DNA of 64,000 nucleotides, taken from contig NZ_JAINFJ010000007.1 in assembly GCF_019966595.1 (NCBI RefSeq), forward strand, positions 1 through 64,000, read 5' to 3'. Within the stretch, counting starts at the first letter, position 1. Each line of letters begins with the position of its first letter. The notes below the pieces were generated by a model, which made no database searches, was not told the DNA's origin, and saw nothing but the letters and a program-made list of their open reading frames with translations. This document shows positions 54,405 to 63,836 of this stretch, piece by piece. Origin of the DNA: Oricola indica (GTDB taxonomy: Bacteria > Pseudomonadota > Alphaproteobacteria > Rhizobiales > Rhizobiaceae). A program made the position numbers and the translations under genes.

Positions 54405-57337
54405 CGCGGACGGACGCGATAACGGGAGGGCGATACGGCCACGGCATTCTACGCCTCGGCGCGTTGCTCCTGCTTGCTTTCGCGACAGTCCTCGCGGCCT
54501 TCGGCGGGCGCGCCTTCGCCGTCGAACCGATTTCCATCGGACGAAACGCGGAGGCTCTGGATCTTTCGCGCGCCGTCACGATCTACCGGAACCGCGGTGA
54601 AACCTTCCGCATCTCCACCGCTCCCGGCATCGACGGCATCGTACGCACCATCGAAGTTCAGGCGACGCAGGAATCGACAGATGGCCACTGGGCCGTATTC
54701 GCGCTCGCCAACACCACGGAACAGCAGATCGACCGCCTGATCGTCGCGCCGCATTTCCGGCTCGTCGATTCGCATTTCTTCTGGCCGGACCTCGGCTCGA
54801 AACGCATTGTCGCTATCACGCCGAGCGAAGGCTTCGCGCTCGACAGGGTCGAAAGTTCCGACGCGGATATCTTCTCGATCACTCTCAATCCGGGCGCGGT
54901 GGTTACCTTCGTTGCCGAACTGGCATCGCCGAACCTCCCGCAGGTCTATCTGTGGGAAGCCGACCGCTACAAGGACATCATCAATTCCTACACGCTCTAT
55001 CGCGGCATCGTGCTCGGCATTTCCGGCCTGCTGGCGCTGTTCCTGACGATCCTGTTCGTGGTGCGCGGGACGTCGATGTTTCCGGCCGCCGCGGCCCTCG
55101 CCTGGGCCGTTCTTGCCTATATCAGCATCGATTTCGGTTTCATCGACCGCTTCTTCGACGTACCGCCAGCAGATGTGCGAACATGGCGAGGGATGAGCGA
55201 GGTGTCGCTTGCCGCGACGCTGGCGCTGTTCATCTTCACCTATCTGAATCTCAATCGCTGGAACGATCACCTGAGTTACGGCGCCATCGCATGGGTGATG
55301 GCGCTCGCTGGCCTGTCGGCGCTGGTGTTCTACGACCCCGCGCTCGCGGCCGGTGTCGCCCGTTTCTCGATTGCGGGGACCGCGCTGTTCGGATCGGTCC
55401 TGATCGCTTATCTGAGCTGGCGCGGATTCGACCGGGCGATCATGCTTGTGCCCGCCTGGGCGTTGCTGATCGCATGGATTATCGCCGGATACATGACAGT
55501 GTCCGGCCAGGTCGATAACGACATCATCCAGCCGGCACTTGCGGGCGGCCTCGTACTGATCGTGCTGCTGATCGGCTTCACGATCATGCAGAACGCCTTC
55601 TCCGGCGGCGCCTTCCAGCAGAACCTCCTTTCCAATGTCGAGCGCCAGGCGCTTGCGGTGAAAGGCTCCGGCGGCATTGTCTGGGACTGGGACGTTGGAC
55701 GCGACCGCCTGTCGACGACACCGGACCTCGGCGCTGTTCTCGGCCTCGGCGCCGGAAAGCTGCAGGGACCGCCCAAGAACTGGCTCTCCCATATCCACAG
55801 CGACGACCGTGACCGTTTCCGCGTGACGCTAGACGCAGTGCTCGAGAAGCGCCGCGGCAAGATCGACATAAATATCCGGCTTCGCGGATCGGACGGCTAC
55901 TACAGCTGGTTCGCGGTACGCGCACGACCAGTTGTCGGCGCGGACGGACAGGTCATTCGCTGCATCGGTACGATTATCGATGTCAGCGACCAGAAGCGCG
56001 CTGAAGAGCGGCTGTTGCACGATGCCGTGCACGACAACCTTACCGGCCTTCCGAACCGCGAATTGTTCATGGACCGGCTGCGCAACGCGCTTGCGATCGC
56101 CAATGCCGACGATTCGATGAAGCCGACTGCGCTCATCATCGATATCGACCGCTTCCGGCAGGTCAATGAGTCGATCGGCATGGCAGCCGGCGATACCTTG
56201 CTGATCACCGTTGCCCGTCGGTTGCGCCGGCTGCTTCGCCCACACGACACGCTGGCGCGCATTTCCGGCAACCAGTTCGGCATCATCCTGCTTTCGGAAA
56301 ACGAACCCGGACGCATTGCCGCGTTCGCGGACGCGGTCAAGAAGACCATCAAGGCCCCGATTTCCTTCGCCGAGCGCCAGATCATCCTGACGGTTTCCAT
56401 CGGCCTCGCGACGTTCACGCAGGCCCGCTCGCAGGACGAAGACTTGTTCGGCGACGCCGAACTCGCGCTGTTCCAGGCGAAGCGTTTCGGCGGCGACCGC
56501 GTGGAGCCGTTCCGGCCGGCATTCCGGACCTCGGGCTCGGACAAGCTGCAACTGGAATCGGATCTCAGACGCGCCATCGAACGCGGCGAGATTTCGCTTG
56601 CCTATCAGCCGATCGTGCATTCCGGATCGCTCGATATCGCCGGCTTCGAAGCGCTGATGCGCTGGAACCACCCGCGCCGCGGCGAGATACAGCCTTCGGA
56701 ATTCATCGCGATCGCCGAACGGTCCGACCTGATCGTTGAACTCGGCAACCATGCGCTGGAACTGGCCATGCGCCAGTTGATGGATTGGGATGTCCAGTTG
56801 CCGGATGCGAGGCTTTTCCTCTCCGTCAATGTGTCGAGCCAGCAGGTGATGACGCGCGATTTCGCCAACACGCTGTCGGGCATGCGCGCGCGGTTCTCGT
56901 CGCGCCGTCACAAGCTGCGGCTTGAAATCACCGAGACCGTGCTGATGCAGAATCCGGAGCACAACTCACGCGTCCTGCAGAAGATCAAGGAACTGGGCAT
57001 CGGTCTCGCGATGGACGATTTCGGCACCGGCTATTCGTCACTGGCCTATCTGTCGCAATTCCCGTTCGACATCATCAAGATCGACCAGTCGCTCGTCCGC
57101 AACGACTGGTCGCAGCGCGATATTCTTCTTCAGTCGGTGATCGCGATGGCGACCAATCTCGGCCTTGCCACCGTTGCCGAAGGCGTGGAATTGCCGGAAG
57201 ACGCCGACAAGCTGGAAGATATGGGATGTACCTACATCCAGGGTTTCGTGGCCGGGGCGCCGGTCAGTGCGGAGGAAGCCACGGAACTGGTCATGGAGCA
57301 AAATCCGGTCGTCTCCAATGACGACGCGGCCGAATAA
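54401..57337 (+). CDS. Membrane PAS–GGDEF–EAL protein, probable c-di-GMP phosphodiesterase
   Basis: The 978-residue protein has a signal anchor (18-40), a periplasmic beta domain (about 45-190) and seven or so transmembrane helices (about 195-400), like 7TMR-DISM receptors. A PAS domain (about 430-530), GGDEF domain (about 540-690) and EAL domain (about 715-965) follow. The GGDEF signature is degraded to S-G-N-Q-F (about residues 621-625), so cyclase activity is unlikely. The EAL domain keeps EALMRW (about 749), ETVL, DDFGTGYSS and EGVE, so phosphodiesterase activity is likely. The TTG start overlaps the GNAT stop. Confidence 0.88.
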   Translation: MTRTDAITGGRYGHGILRLGALLLLAFATVLAAFGGRAFAVEPISIGRNAEALDLSRAVTIYRNRGETFRISTAPGIDGIVRTIEVQATQESTDGHWAVFALANTTEQQIDRLIVAPHFRLVDSHFFWPDLGSKRIVAITPSEGFALDRVESSDADIFSITLNPGAVVTFVAELASPNLPQVYLWEADRYKDIINSYTLYRGIVLGISGLLALFLTILFVVRGTSMFPAAAALAWAVLAYISIDFGFIDRFFDVPPADVRTWRGMSEVSLAATLALFIFTYLNLNRWNDHLSYGAIAWVMALAGLSALVFYDPALAAGVARFSIAGTALFGSVLIAYLSWRGFDRAIMLVPAWALLIAWIIAGYMTVSGQVDNDIIQPALAGGLVLIVLLIGFTIMQNAFSGGAFQQNLLSNVERQALAVKGSGGIVWDWDVGRDRLSTTPDLGAVLGLGAGKLQGPPKNWLSHIHSDDRDRFRVTLDAVLEKRRGKIDINIRLRGSDGYYSWFAVRARPVVGADGQVIRCIGTIIDVSDQKRAEERLLHDAVHDNLTGLPNRELFMDRLRNALAIANADDSMKPTALIIDIDRFRQVNESIGMAAGDTLLITVARRLRRLLRPHDTLARISGNQFGIILLSENEPGRIAAFADAVKKTIKAPISFAERQIILTVSIGLATFTQARSQDEDLFGDAELALFQAKRFGGDRVEPFRPAFRTSGSDKLQLESDLRRAIERGEISLAYQPIVHSGSLDIAGFEALMRWNHPRRGEIQPSEFIAIAERSDLIVELGNHALELAMRQLMDWDVQLPDARLFLSVNVSSQQVMTRDFANTLSGMRARFSSRRHKLRLEITETVLMQNPEHNSRVLQKIKELGIGLAMDDFGTGYSSLAYLSQFPFDIIKIDQSLVRNDWSQRDILLQSVIAMATNLGLATVAEGVELPEDADKLEDMGCTYIQGFVAGAPVSAEEATELVMEQNPVVSNDDAAE

Positions 57338-57357
57338 TCCAATACAGACCTGGTCGT

Positions 57358-57966
57358 TCAGGCGTGGCCGCAATCGGCGACGAAATGTGCCGGCTGGATG
57401 CCCGCCGCACGCAGCAGGCGGTCGTATTTGGTCTCGTGATCCTGGTCGAAGACCAGTCCGCTATCCGCGTCGAGCGTCAGCCAGCTATTGTCCAGCATCT
57501 CGTTTTCGAGCTGGCCGGGACCCCAGCCCGAATACCCCAGAGAGATCGCGCAGCGATTGGGGCCCTCCCCTTCGGCGATCATCCGCAGGACCTGTGTCGT
57601 CGACGTCAGGAACACCGATTCCGAAATCGGAATCGTCGAGTCGCCGCAATAGTCGGCGGAATGCAGGACGAAACCGCGATGCTCGTCCACCGGACCGCCA
57701 TGCCCGACCGGCGCATGCGCCACGCTGGTCGGCATGTTCGGCAAGCTCGCCTCGGAGAATACATCCGTCTGCTCCACGAGATCGCAGAACGTCATCCCAC
57801 GCGCCTTGTTGACGACAAAGCCCATCGCGCCCTCTTCGTTGTGGGCACAAACATAGATGATGGTCTGCGCGAAAAACGAAGACGCCATGCCCGGCATGGC
57901 AACGAGGAATTTTCCCTCGAATTGCCCCGAACCGCTGGCAACATGCTTATGCGTCAAGATTTCCAT
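57358..57966 (-). CDS. algH: YqgE/AlgH family protein
   Basis: The 202-residue protein matches YqgE/AlgH (UPF0301), with LVAMPGM near residue 22, GFVVNK near 50 and the GYSGWGPGQLENE signature near 145. The family is widespread and its function is still unclear; AlgH was first linked to alginate regulation in Pseudomonas. The ATG at 57966 gives the normal family length; the frame stays open far upstream, but that part is a shadow of the DsbD-like gene. Confidence 0.9.
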   Translation of the reverse strand: MEILTHKHVASGSGQFEGKFLVAMPGMASSFFAQTIIYVCAHNEEGAMGFVVNKARGMTFCDLVEQTDVFSEASLPNMPTSVAHAPVGHGGPVDEHRGFVLHSADYCGDSTIPISESVFLTSTTQVLRMIAEGEGPNRCAISLGYSGWGPGQLENEMLDNSWLTLDADSGLVFDQDHETKYDRLLRAAGIQPAHFVADCGHA

Positions 57967-58115
57967 ATGAGAAGCGTAACACCGAACATGGATTTCGCCA
58001 GTATTTTTTCTGTCCGCTCTTACATCCCACGAGATGACGGGAGTCACGAAGAGTTGACGCCGGTATCGAACGAAATTCATTTGCCATTCAAACGAGTTAG
58101 GGCCAACTGAACGAC

Positions 58116-58940
58116 ATGGCTTCTCACCTGCCAGTAAAATATGCCGCGATTTTCGCCGCTTTGTGCGCGTTCCTGCCACAGGCCGCGCATGCCGCTTCCT
58201 CGCAATGGGAAGCGACCGACGGCGCGCGCATCCGGATCGTCGCCGAGCCACCAATGCCGGGCGCGAATGAACTCCGGGCAATCCTGCAAATCGACCTCGA
58301 ACCTGGCTGGAAAACCTACTGGCGCGAACCCGGTGCGGCCGGCATACCGCCGCAAGTGGCGATATCCGGGGACGGTGTCTCCGCGGTTCAGATCCATTTC
58401 CCCGCTCCGGAATGGACGGATGACGCTTACGGCTCCTGGGCTGGATACAAACACCCGGTGGCGCTGCCGCTGACCTTGGCTCTCGACGGAAACGATACGC
58501 CCGGCGCAATCGCCGCCGACGTCTTTCTCGGCATCTGCCGCGATGTCTGCGTCCCCGTTTCCGCGCATCTCGAATTCGATCCGCGAGACGCGCGCGGCAA
58601 GATGATTCAGGCTTTGCTGATCGACGCTGCGTTTTCTGCCCTTCCCGACGGCAACTCCGACAATCTTGCGATCGAAGGGGCGTCATGGACGGCCGACGGC
58701 GAGATCGAGATAAAGTTGCACCACAAGGCTTCCGGCGGAGAATCGCCGCAGCTATTCCTCTCGGCCGGGTCGGATCACCCGTTTTCCAAACCGGTTCAGG
58801 TTTCGTCCGATGCGGGCACGACCATTTTCCGCGCGCGACCGGCCTTCGATCCTTCAAAAGCCGGCGCATTCGAGATGATCGCCACTGCACGACACGGAAT
58901 CGACGCCGTCGAGATCACGCTCCCGATCGACGCGTTCTAA
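58116..58940 (+). CDS. DsbD N-terminal-domain-like periplasmic protein
   Basis: The 274-residue protein has a signal peptide (about residues 1-26, ending AHA) and a DsbD alpha-like immunoglobulin-type domain with a C-x3-C pair (GICRDVCVP, about residues 148-152). GWKTYWREPG near residue 64 is a family hallmark. DsbD alpha domains pass electrons to periplasmic thiol proteins, but the membrane and thioredoxin parts of DsbD are missing here. It lies upstream of a peroxiredoxin gene, and a redox role is plausible. Confidence 0.85.
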   Translation: MASHLPVKYAAIFAALCAFLPQAAHAASSQWEATDGARIRIVAEPPMPGANELRAILQIDLEPGWKTYWREPGAAGIPPQVAISGDGVSAVQIHFPAPEWTDDAYGSWAGYKHPVALPLTLALDGNDTPGAIAADVFLGICRDVCVPVSAHLEFDPRDARGKMIQALLIDAAFSALPDGNSDNLAIEGASWTADGEIEIKLHHKASGGESPQLFLSAGSDHPFSKPVQVSSDAGTTIFRARPAFDPSKAGAFEMIATARHGIDAVEITLPIDAF

Positions 58941-59023
58941 ATCGCGATTTCGGCGAACATCCTCTCCCAATTTTAGTGCATTCGCCCTATGTCAGGGCTG
59001 ACCCGTTCAATCTGGAGATGCAC

Positions 59024-59512
59024 ATGCCTATCGAAGCCGGCGCGAAGATTCCCTCAGCCACTGTCACGAAGATCACGGTGGACGGACCGGAGGAGATCAC
59101 GACGGACGATTTGTTTGGCGGCCGCAAGGTCGTCGTCTTCGGCGTGCCCGGAGCATTCACGCCGACCTGTTCGCTGAACCACCTGCCCGGTTTCATCGAA
59201 AACCGCGACACGATCCTCGCCAAGAGCGTTGACGAGATCGTGTGCGTCTCCGTCAACGACCACCACGTCATGAAGGCGTGGGCGGAGACGACGGGCGCGC
59301 TCGGCAAGATCACGTTCGTTGCCGACTGGGACGCGGCATTCTCCAAGGCGATCGGCATGGAGGTGGATATCTCCGCCGGCAAGCTCGGCCTGCGTTCGCT
59401 GCGCTATTCCATGATCGTCGATGATGGAACGGTGACTGCCGTCAATCTCGAGGAAAAGCGTGGCGAAGCGACCAATTCCGGCGCGGCAGCGATGCTGGAA
59501 CAGCTTGCCTAG
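59024..59512 (+). CDS. Peroxiredoxin, Prx5 family
   Basis: The 162-residue thiol peroxidase reduces peroxides via C49 in the Prx5 signature PGAFTPTCS. A second Cys lies near residue 73 (EIVCVSVND). No fused glutaredoxin domain is present. The ATG at 59024 was chosen because GGAG lies six bases upstream; a long open frame extending to 58685 is a shadow. In most Hyphomicrobiales this gene neighbours rnhA, but here 60151-61160 separates them. Confidence 0.9.
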   Translation: MPIEAGAKIPSATVTKITVDGPEEITTDDLFGGRKVVVFGVPGAFTPTCSLNHLPGFIENRDTILAKSVDEIVCVSVNDHHVMKAWAETTGALGKITFVADWDAAFSKAIGMEVDISAGKLGLRSLRYSMIVDDGTVTAVNLEEKRGEATNSGAAAMLEQLA

Positions 59513-59916
59513 TTTCCGCTCGTAACCGGCGCGTAGGGATCGATCTCCGGCCAGGCGATCCAGAGATAGCTCTTCCCGGCGGTCGCATAGCTGTCGCCGG
59601 GAATTCGCCCGGCATCCTTGAGGCGTTTGAGCGTCTCCTGCACGACCCCGTCCCTCACGACATCCACGACGATGGCGTACCAGCCGTTCTGCGATTGCAG
59701 GACGGCGACACGGGGAAATTGTGCGGTGTATTGTTCGGCGACCTCGATCGAATCCGGCAGCGTCTGCCGGCTGGCGACTTGTATCCAGAACTCGTCCGCC
59801 TGAAGCGCGGTCACCGGTCGCTTCACGGGACCGCTGACGGGCGGTTGCTCGGCCCTTGCCGTGGCGACAATCAGTGACATTGCAATGGCAAGAATGCCTG
59901 CGACTGCGACCTTCAT
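59509..59916 (-). CDS. Small secreted SPOR-like hypothetical protein
   Basis: The 135-residue protein has a signal peptide (about residues 1-23, ending ARA). Its mature part (EFWIQVASRQ..., FPRVAVLQSQNGWYAIVV) looks like a single SPOR-type repeat, the fold that binds septal peptidoglycan. The match is by pattern only and short. It converges on the peroxiredoxin gene with a four-base overlap. The ATG at 59916 gives the signal peptide; the upstream extension to 60048 is not supported. Confidence 0.6.
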   Translation of the reverse strand: MKVAVAGILAIAMSLIVATARAEQPPVSGPVKRPVTALQADEFWIQVASRQTLPDSIEVAEQYTAQFPRVAVLQSQNGWYAIVVDVVRDGVVQETLKRLKDAGRIPGDSYATAGKSYLWIAWPEIDPYAPVTSGN

Positions 59917-60150
59917 TTCCGTTGCACCCCCAATTCGTTCCGGGGCATCCAGTCTAGAAAGAAAACATCCGCACGGCAATTTCCCGGCATTATGGCGGTG
60001 TGAGACCCAAAATCGTTGCGGTTGCGTATCTAGATGGATGCATCCCATCGAAGCAGTTGAAATCTTATCTTGCTTGAAGAGTGGAGTTGAGTTTTTTGGT
60101 TAAATTCTGGTAAATGCTTGAAATGTAGTGATTCGCGTGAGGAGTAGCCC

Positions 60151-60675
60151 TTGGCAGAGTTGACATTTCTTTCCCAGCCGGGCGGCAATATTTGGGCTGC
60201 TGAAGCGCCAGATTGGACGAACTCAGAGCGTGAGGTTTTGAAAATTGGCATCACCGGGGAGGCTATTGAGGCACGCGCGTCTGCCAGGGGCCAGACTTGG
60301 CAGGTCGGGCAAATGTATGGCGTTGTTGGGACTGGGATGATTTTCACCCAGCATGTTTTTCGTGGACTTAAGCGAGATATGTTCGTTGGGGATGATCGCA
60401 AAGCGGATAGGTCAAAGTATGCTGTATCGTGGGCAGCCCCAAACGATGTGCGGTTTGCCGAAGACGCTCAAGGCGGATACTTGGAATACTACCCAGCTCC
60501 AGAGGGCTGCATATTCGTTGTTTACATCTCGATTAATCGAATGTTAGTGGAATTCCCGGACATCTTCGGATGGGCTGAGCATTGGACGTGGGTCGATGAA
60601 GACCCGGGAAAGTCTGGAGCCCCCGTTGAATGGGCCGACCGATATGAAGAACTCGTTTGGTCTAGGGACGCCTAG
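60151..60675 (+). CDS. Hypothetical protein of a low-G+C islet
   Basis: I recognise no family in this 174-residue, Trp- and Gly-rich, acidic protein. It has no signal peptide or membrane helix. It starts with TTG at 60151, but GAGGAG lies six bases upstream, so the start is convincing. Base composition is visibly poorer in G+C than the neighbours, and third codon positions lack the usual bias. It forms a unit with the next gene (41-base gap). The 234 bases upstream hold a weak TTGAGT-N18-TAAATG promoter at 60087-60116. Confidence 0.65.
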   Translation: MAELTFLSQPGGNIWAAEAPDWTNSEREVLKIGITGEAIEARASARGQTWQVGQMYGVVGTGMIFTQHVFRGLKRDMFVGDDRKADRSKYAVSWAAPNDVRFAEDAQGGYLEYYPAPEGCIFVVYISINRMLVEFPDIFGWAEHWTWVDEDPGKSGAPVEWADRYEELVWSRDA

Positions 60676-60716
60676 ACCGGGCGAGTTTATGTGTTTGAAA
60701 AAGGAGGACTGTTGCG

Positions 60717-61112
60717 ATGGAACAGAGAAGGGAAGTAAACCTTCCCAGTGGTATGAAGTTGGGAAAGTTCAGGCCGGTGGCCTACTACGACAAGCACATG
60801 GACTGCCTACGTGTATTCACGCGCGATTGCAGCGTCACGGAAAAGCGAGTCGATGGCTTCATCACGCTCCATAAGTGCAACCATCGCAGTGATTTTGACC
60901 CAGAATATGTAGGGTTTACTCTCAAGGGTATCCGTCACCTATTTGATACGGTTGGCCTTGATCTTGGTGGGGTCTACACCCTGACAGAGATAGTGGACCG
61001 GATTGTTAAATTTCGACCTGGATCGTCTGTCTCGACCGTCCTTGAACTCGTCTACAAAGACTACAAGGACGATGACATTCATGTAGAACTTGACGGTGAA
61101 CTCGCCGCCTAA
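60717..61112 (+). CDS. Hypothetical protein, second gene of the low-G+C islet
   Basis: I recognise no family in this 131-residue protein. It has four or five short segments that look like mixed alpha/beta structure, a Cys/His-containing stretch (TLHKCNHRSDFDPEY, about residues 51-65) and an acidic C-terminus (YKDDDIHVELDGEL). AAGGAGG precedes the ATG by about nine bases. Composition matches the preceding gene, not the chromosome, so both were probably acquired together. A two-gene defence or toxin-antitoxin role is possible but unsupported. Confidence 0.65.
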   Translation: MEQRREVNLPSGMKLGKFRPVAYYDKHMDCLRVFTRDCSVTEKRVDGFITLHKCNHRSDFDPEYVGFTLKGIRHLFDTVGLDLGGVYTLTEIVDRIVKFRPGSSVSTVLELVYKDYKDDDIHVELDGELAA

Positions 61113-61134
61113 CGGCTAGATTATACTACTTTCC

Positions 61135-61160
61135 CGTGCGCATCGGTTGCCTTGCGCACG
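61135..61160 (+). terminator. Hairpin downstream of the low-G+C islet
   Basis: CGTGCGCA (61135-61142) and TGCGCACG (61153-61160) form a perfect eight-base stem with a ten-base loop, 22 bases after the second islet gene. No T tract follows, so termination strength is uncertain. The remaining 190 bases up to rnhA show no supported gene. Confidence 0.45.
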
Positions 61161-61354
61161 GAGCTCCTGTTTGAATGCCGGTACGCCTTTGCCTACGCGC
61201 TTCTTTAGGTCACTCGTAGGCTTCAGGTTTCGTTTGATCCATGCCGGGCATGACGATACCATTTCCTTAGCGATTAGATGACTTCTAAGGGGCTTTTTCC
61301 AGAGCCCGAGCGTCGCTGGGTATCGCTCCGCCCTAATACCGCGACTTGCCCGCG

Positions 61355-61810
61355 TCAGCCTTTGAACGACTTCATGCCCTCGCGCGCCAGTTCGTCGGCG
61401 CGCTCGTTTTCCGGGTGGCCCGCATGACCCTTGACCCAGTTCCAGTTGATTTCGTGGCGGCGCGACAGCTCGTCGAGCTCCTGCCAAAGTTCCGCGTTCT
61501 TGACCGGCTTCTTGGCGGCCGTCTTCCAGCCATTGCGTTTCCAGCCATGGATCCAGCCGGAAATGCCGTCCTTCACATAGGATGAATCCGTATAGAGTTC
61601 GATCCGATGCGGCCCGCCGCGAAGCGCTTCCAGCGCCCGGATCGCCGCCAAAAGTTCCATGCGATTGTTGGTGGTCTCGGCCTCGCCGCCGTTCAGTTCC
61701 TTCTCGGTGCCGTTCCAGCGCAGGATCGCACCCCAGCCACCGGGCCCGGGATTTCCCGAACACGCGCCGTCAGTGAAAATCTCGATGGTCTTGGACGTTG
61801 CTTTCGCCAT
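61355..61810 (-). CDS. rnhA: Ribonuclease HI
   Basis: The 151-residue enzyme cuts RNA in RNA-DNA hybrids. The catalytic carboxylates D14 ([15 protein letters not shown]), E52 (MELLAA), D75 (YTDSSYV) and D139 (NERADELA) are all present, as is the basic handle region (about 90-102). Its start overlaps the thrB stop by one base. It is the last gene of the SURF1-ispH-thrB-rnhA run. Confidence 0.95.
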   Translation of the reverse strand: MAKATSKTIEIFTDGACSGNPGPGGWGAILRWNGTEKELNGGEAETTNNRMELLAAIRALEALRGGPHRIELYTDSSYVKDGISGWIHGWKRNGWKTAAKKPVKNAELWQELDELSRRHEINWNWVKGHAGHPENERADELAREGMKSFKG

Positions 61811-62772
61811 CAGCCGAGCCCGTATTCACTTGCGGACCGGACCTGCCCGTGGAAGCGCATTTTCATGAGATACTCGAGCGGATCCTTCTTGACGACAAGC
61901 GAGCCTTCCGGGGTCATCACCCAGTCATAGAGCCGCGTCAGCATGAAGCGCAGCGATGCGCCCGCGCAGAGCATCGGCAGGGCCGCCATCTCTTCCTCCG
62001 TCAAAGGACGAACCGCATTGTATGCGTTCAGGAACGCCTGGCTCTTGGTGATGTTGAACGCGTGATCGCGCTCGAAACACCAGGCGTTCAGGCAAACGGC
62101 GATATCGTAGGCGAACGCGTCATTGCAGGCGAAATAGAAGTCGATGAAGCCGGACAGGCTGTCGCCAAGGAAAAAGACATTGTCCGGGAACAGATCGGCG
62201 TGGACGACGCCTTGCGGCAGTTCGCGGGGCCATTCCGCTTCCAGCCGGTCGAGCAAGGCCTCGGTTTCCGGGATCAGCTTCGGATCGATCGCATCGGCAT
62301 GCGCGCGCGATTTTTCCCAAAGCGGCCGCCAGTCCTCCAAGGTCAGTCCGTTCCGGCGCTTCAACGCGAAGTCCTCGCCGGCAAGGTGCATTTCCGCCAG
62401 CCCCCGCCCGACTTCGGCACAATGCATCGGTTGCGGCCGGCGCAGCCAGATACCTTCCAGAAATGTCACCATCGCGGCGGGCCGGCCGGCAAGTTCGCCC
62501 AGCATGGCGCCGTCGCGGCGATGAACCGGCAACGGGCAGGACACGCCGCGCTCGGCCAGATGCTGCATGAGACCGAGGAAAAACGGCAGGTCATCCCGGT
62601 TCACCCGCTTTTCGTAAAGCGTCAGGATAAACTGGCCCGACGTGGTGTGAACGAGGAAGTTGGAGTTCTCGACGCCTTCGGCGATGCCGCGATAGGACTG
62701 CAGGTCGCCCACATCGTATTCGGCCAGAAAGCTTCCGAGTTCGGCTTCGGTAATATCGGTATAGACAGCCAT
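61810..62772 (-). CDS. thrB: Homoserine kinase (ThrB, APH-fold type)
   Basis: The 320-residue kinase phosphorylates homoserine, giving the substrate of ThrC. It is the aminoglycoside-phosphotransferase-like type found in alphaproteobacteria, with the catalytic loop [13 protein letters not shown] (about 188-200) and the metal-binding GFIDFYFA segment. The length is typical. It starts three bases after ispH ends and overlaps rnhA. Confidence 0.93.
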   Translation of the reverse strand: MAVYTDITEAELGSFLAEYDVGDLQSYRGIAEGVENSNFLVHTTSGQFILTLYEKRVNRDDLPFFLGLMQHLAERGVSCPLPVHRRDGAMLGELAGRPAAMVTFLEGIWLRRPQPMHCAEVGRGLAEMHLAGEDFALKRRNGLTLEDWRPLWEKSRAHADAIDPKLIPETEALLDRLEAEWPRELPQGVVHADLFPDNVFFLGDSLSGFIDFYFACNDAFAYDIAVCLNAWCFERDHAFNITKSQAFLNAYNAVRPLTEEEMAALPMLCAGASLRFMLTRLYDWVMTPEGSLVVKKDPLEYLMKMRFHGQVRSASEYGLG

Positions 62773-62775
62773 TCG

Positions 62776-63798
62776 TCAGTCGCCGCTTCCATTGAGAAAA
62801 GCCATGTCGGCGGTTTCGAGCGGCGTATCGCGCAGATCGCGCATGACGGGAAAATTCTCCGTCTCCTCGACCGTGAGCGCGATGTCGACCGTCACGTCGA
62901 ACCGGTCGCGGAAGGCATCGATGATTTCCTCGACTACGATCTCCGGGGCCGAGGCGCCAGCCGATATTCCGATGGCGGAGACGCCATCCATGCGATCCCA
63001 GTCTATCTCTCCGGCGCGCTGGACAAGCGTTGCGTCTGCCGCGCCGTGCTTGCGCGCGACCTCGACGAGGCGGCGCGAATTGGAGGAGTTCGGCGCGCCG
63101 ACGATCAGGAACATATCCGTGTCCGGCGCCGCTTTCTTCACCGCTTCCTGGCGATTGGTCGTGGCGTAGCAGATCGATTCTGAGGATGGCGCTGTCAGCT
63201 TCGGAAAGCGTCTTTCCAGCGCCGCGACGATATCGGCGGTGTCATCGACCGACAGTGTGGTCTGCGTGACAAAACCGAGGTTCTCCTCGTCGGGCACGGC
63301 GAGGCCTGCAACCTGTTCGACAGTCTCAACGAGCGTTACGGCTCCGGGCTCGAGTTGGCCCATTGTCCCCACGACCTCCGGGTGGCCCGCATGTCCGATC
63401 AGGAGAACATGACGCCCCAAGCGCTGGTGGCGCATCGCCTGCTTGTGAACCTTCGAGACCAGCGGACAGGTCGCGTCGAGATAGAACATGTGCCTGTTCT
63501 CGGCGTCGGCGGGCACGGATTTGGGTACGCCATGCGCCGAGAAGACCACCGGCCGTTCGTCGCGATGTTCGGCGGGAATGTCCGAAAGCTCCTGCACGAA
63601 CACGGCGCCACGTTCACGCAGCCCGTCGACGACAAAACGGTTATGCACGATCTCGTGCCGGACATAGACCGGCGCGCCGTATTTCTTGAGCGCCAGAACG
63701 ACGATCTGGATCGCCCGGTCGACGCCGGCACAAAAGCCACGCGGCTCGCAAAGGCGGATCGTCAGCGGTGGCTTTACGGGGGCGTTCATTCGGGTCAT
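62776..63798 (-). CDS. ispH: 4-hydroxy-3-methylbut-2-enyl diphosphate reductase
   Basis: The 340-residue iron-sulfur enzyme performs the last step of the MEP isoprenoid pathway. Cluster ligands are C23 (PRGFCAGV), the Cys of [11 protein letters not shown] and the Cys of [11 protein letters not shown]; substrate-binding His residues are in RHEIVHN and SAHGVPK. Two starts, 63798 and 63789, are close; neither has a clear Shine-Dalgarno sequence. It follows SURF1 by 38 bases and precedes thrB by three. Confidence 0.95.
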   Translation of the reverse strand: MTRMNAPVKPPLTIRLCEPRGFCAGVDRAIQIVVLALKKYGAPVYVRHEIVHNRFVVDGLRERGAVFVQELSDIPAEHRDERPVVFSAHGVPKSVPADAENRHMFYLDATCPLVSKVHKQAMRHQRLGRHVLLIGHAGHPEVVGTMGQLEPGAVTLVETVEQVAGLAVPDEENLGFVTQTTLSVDDTADIVAALERRFPKLTAPSSESICYATTNRQEAVKKAAPDTDMFLIVGAPNSSNSRRLVEVARKHGAADATLVQRAGEIDWDRMDGVSAIGISAGASAPEIVVEEIIDAFRDRFDVTVDIALTVEETENFPVMRDLRDTPLETADMAFLNGSGD

Positions 63799-63836
63799 CC
63801 GGTTCGATGCCGATTTGGAAGCCAGGGCACAGCTTG

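Noticed and set aside
57967-58890. Upstream extension of the algH frame to 510 residues
   Set aside because: The extra part is antisense to the DsbD-like gene, is basic and low in complexity, and the normal AlgH length is reached from 57966.
61116-61340. Minus-strand Lys/Arg-rich frame downstream of rnhA
   Set aside because: The frame runs in from an rnhA shadow, its internal ATG has a badly spaced ribosome site, and no family is recognisable; a gene remnant cannot be excluded.
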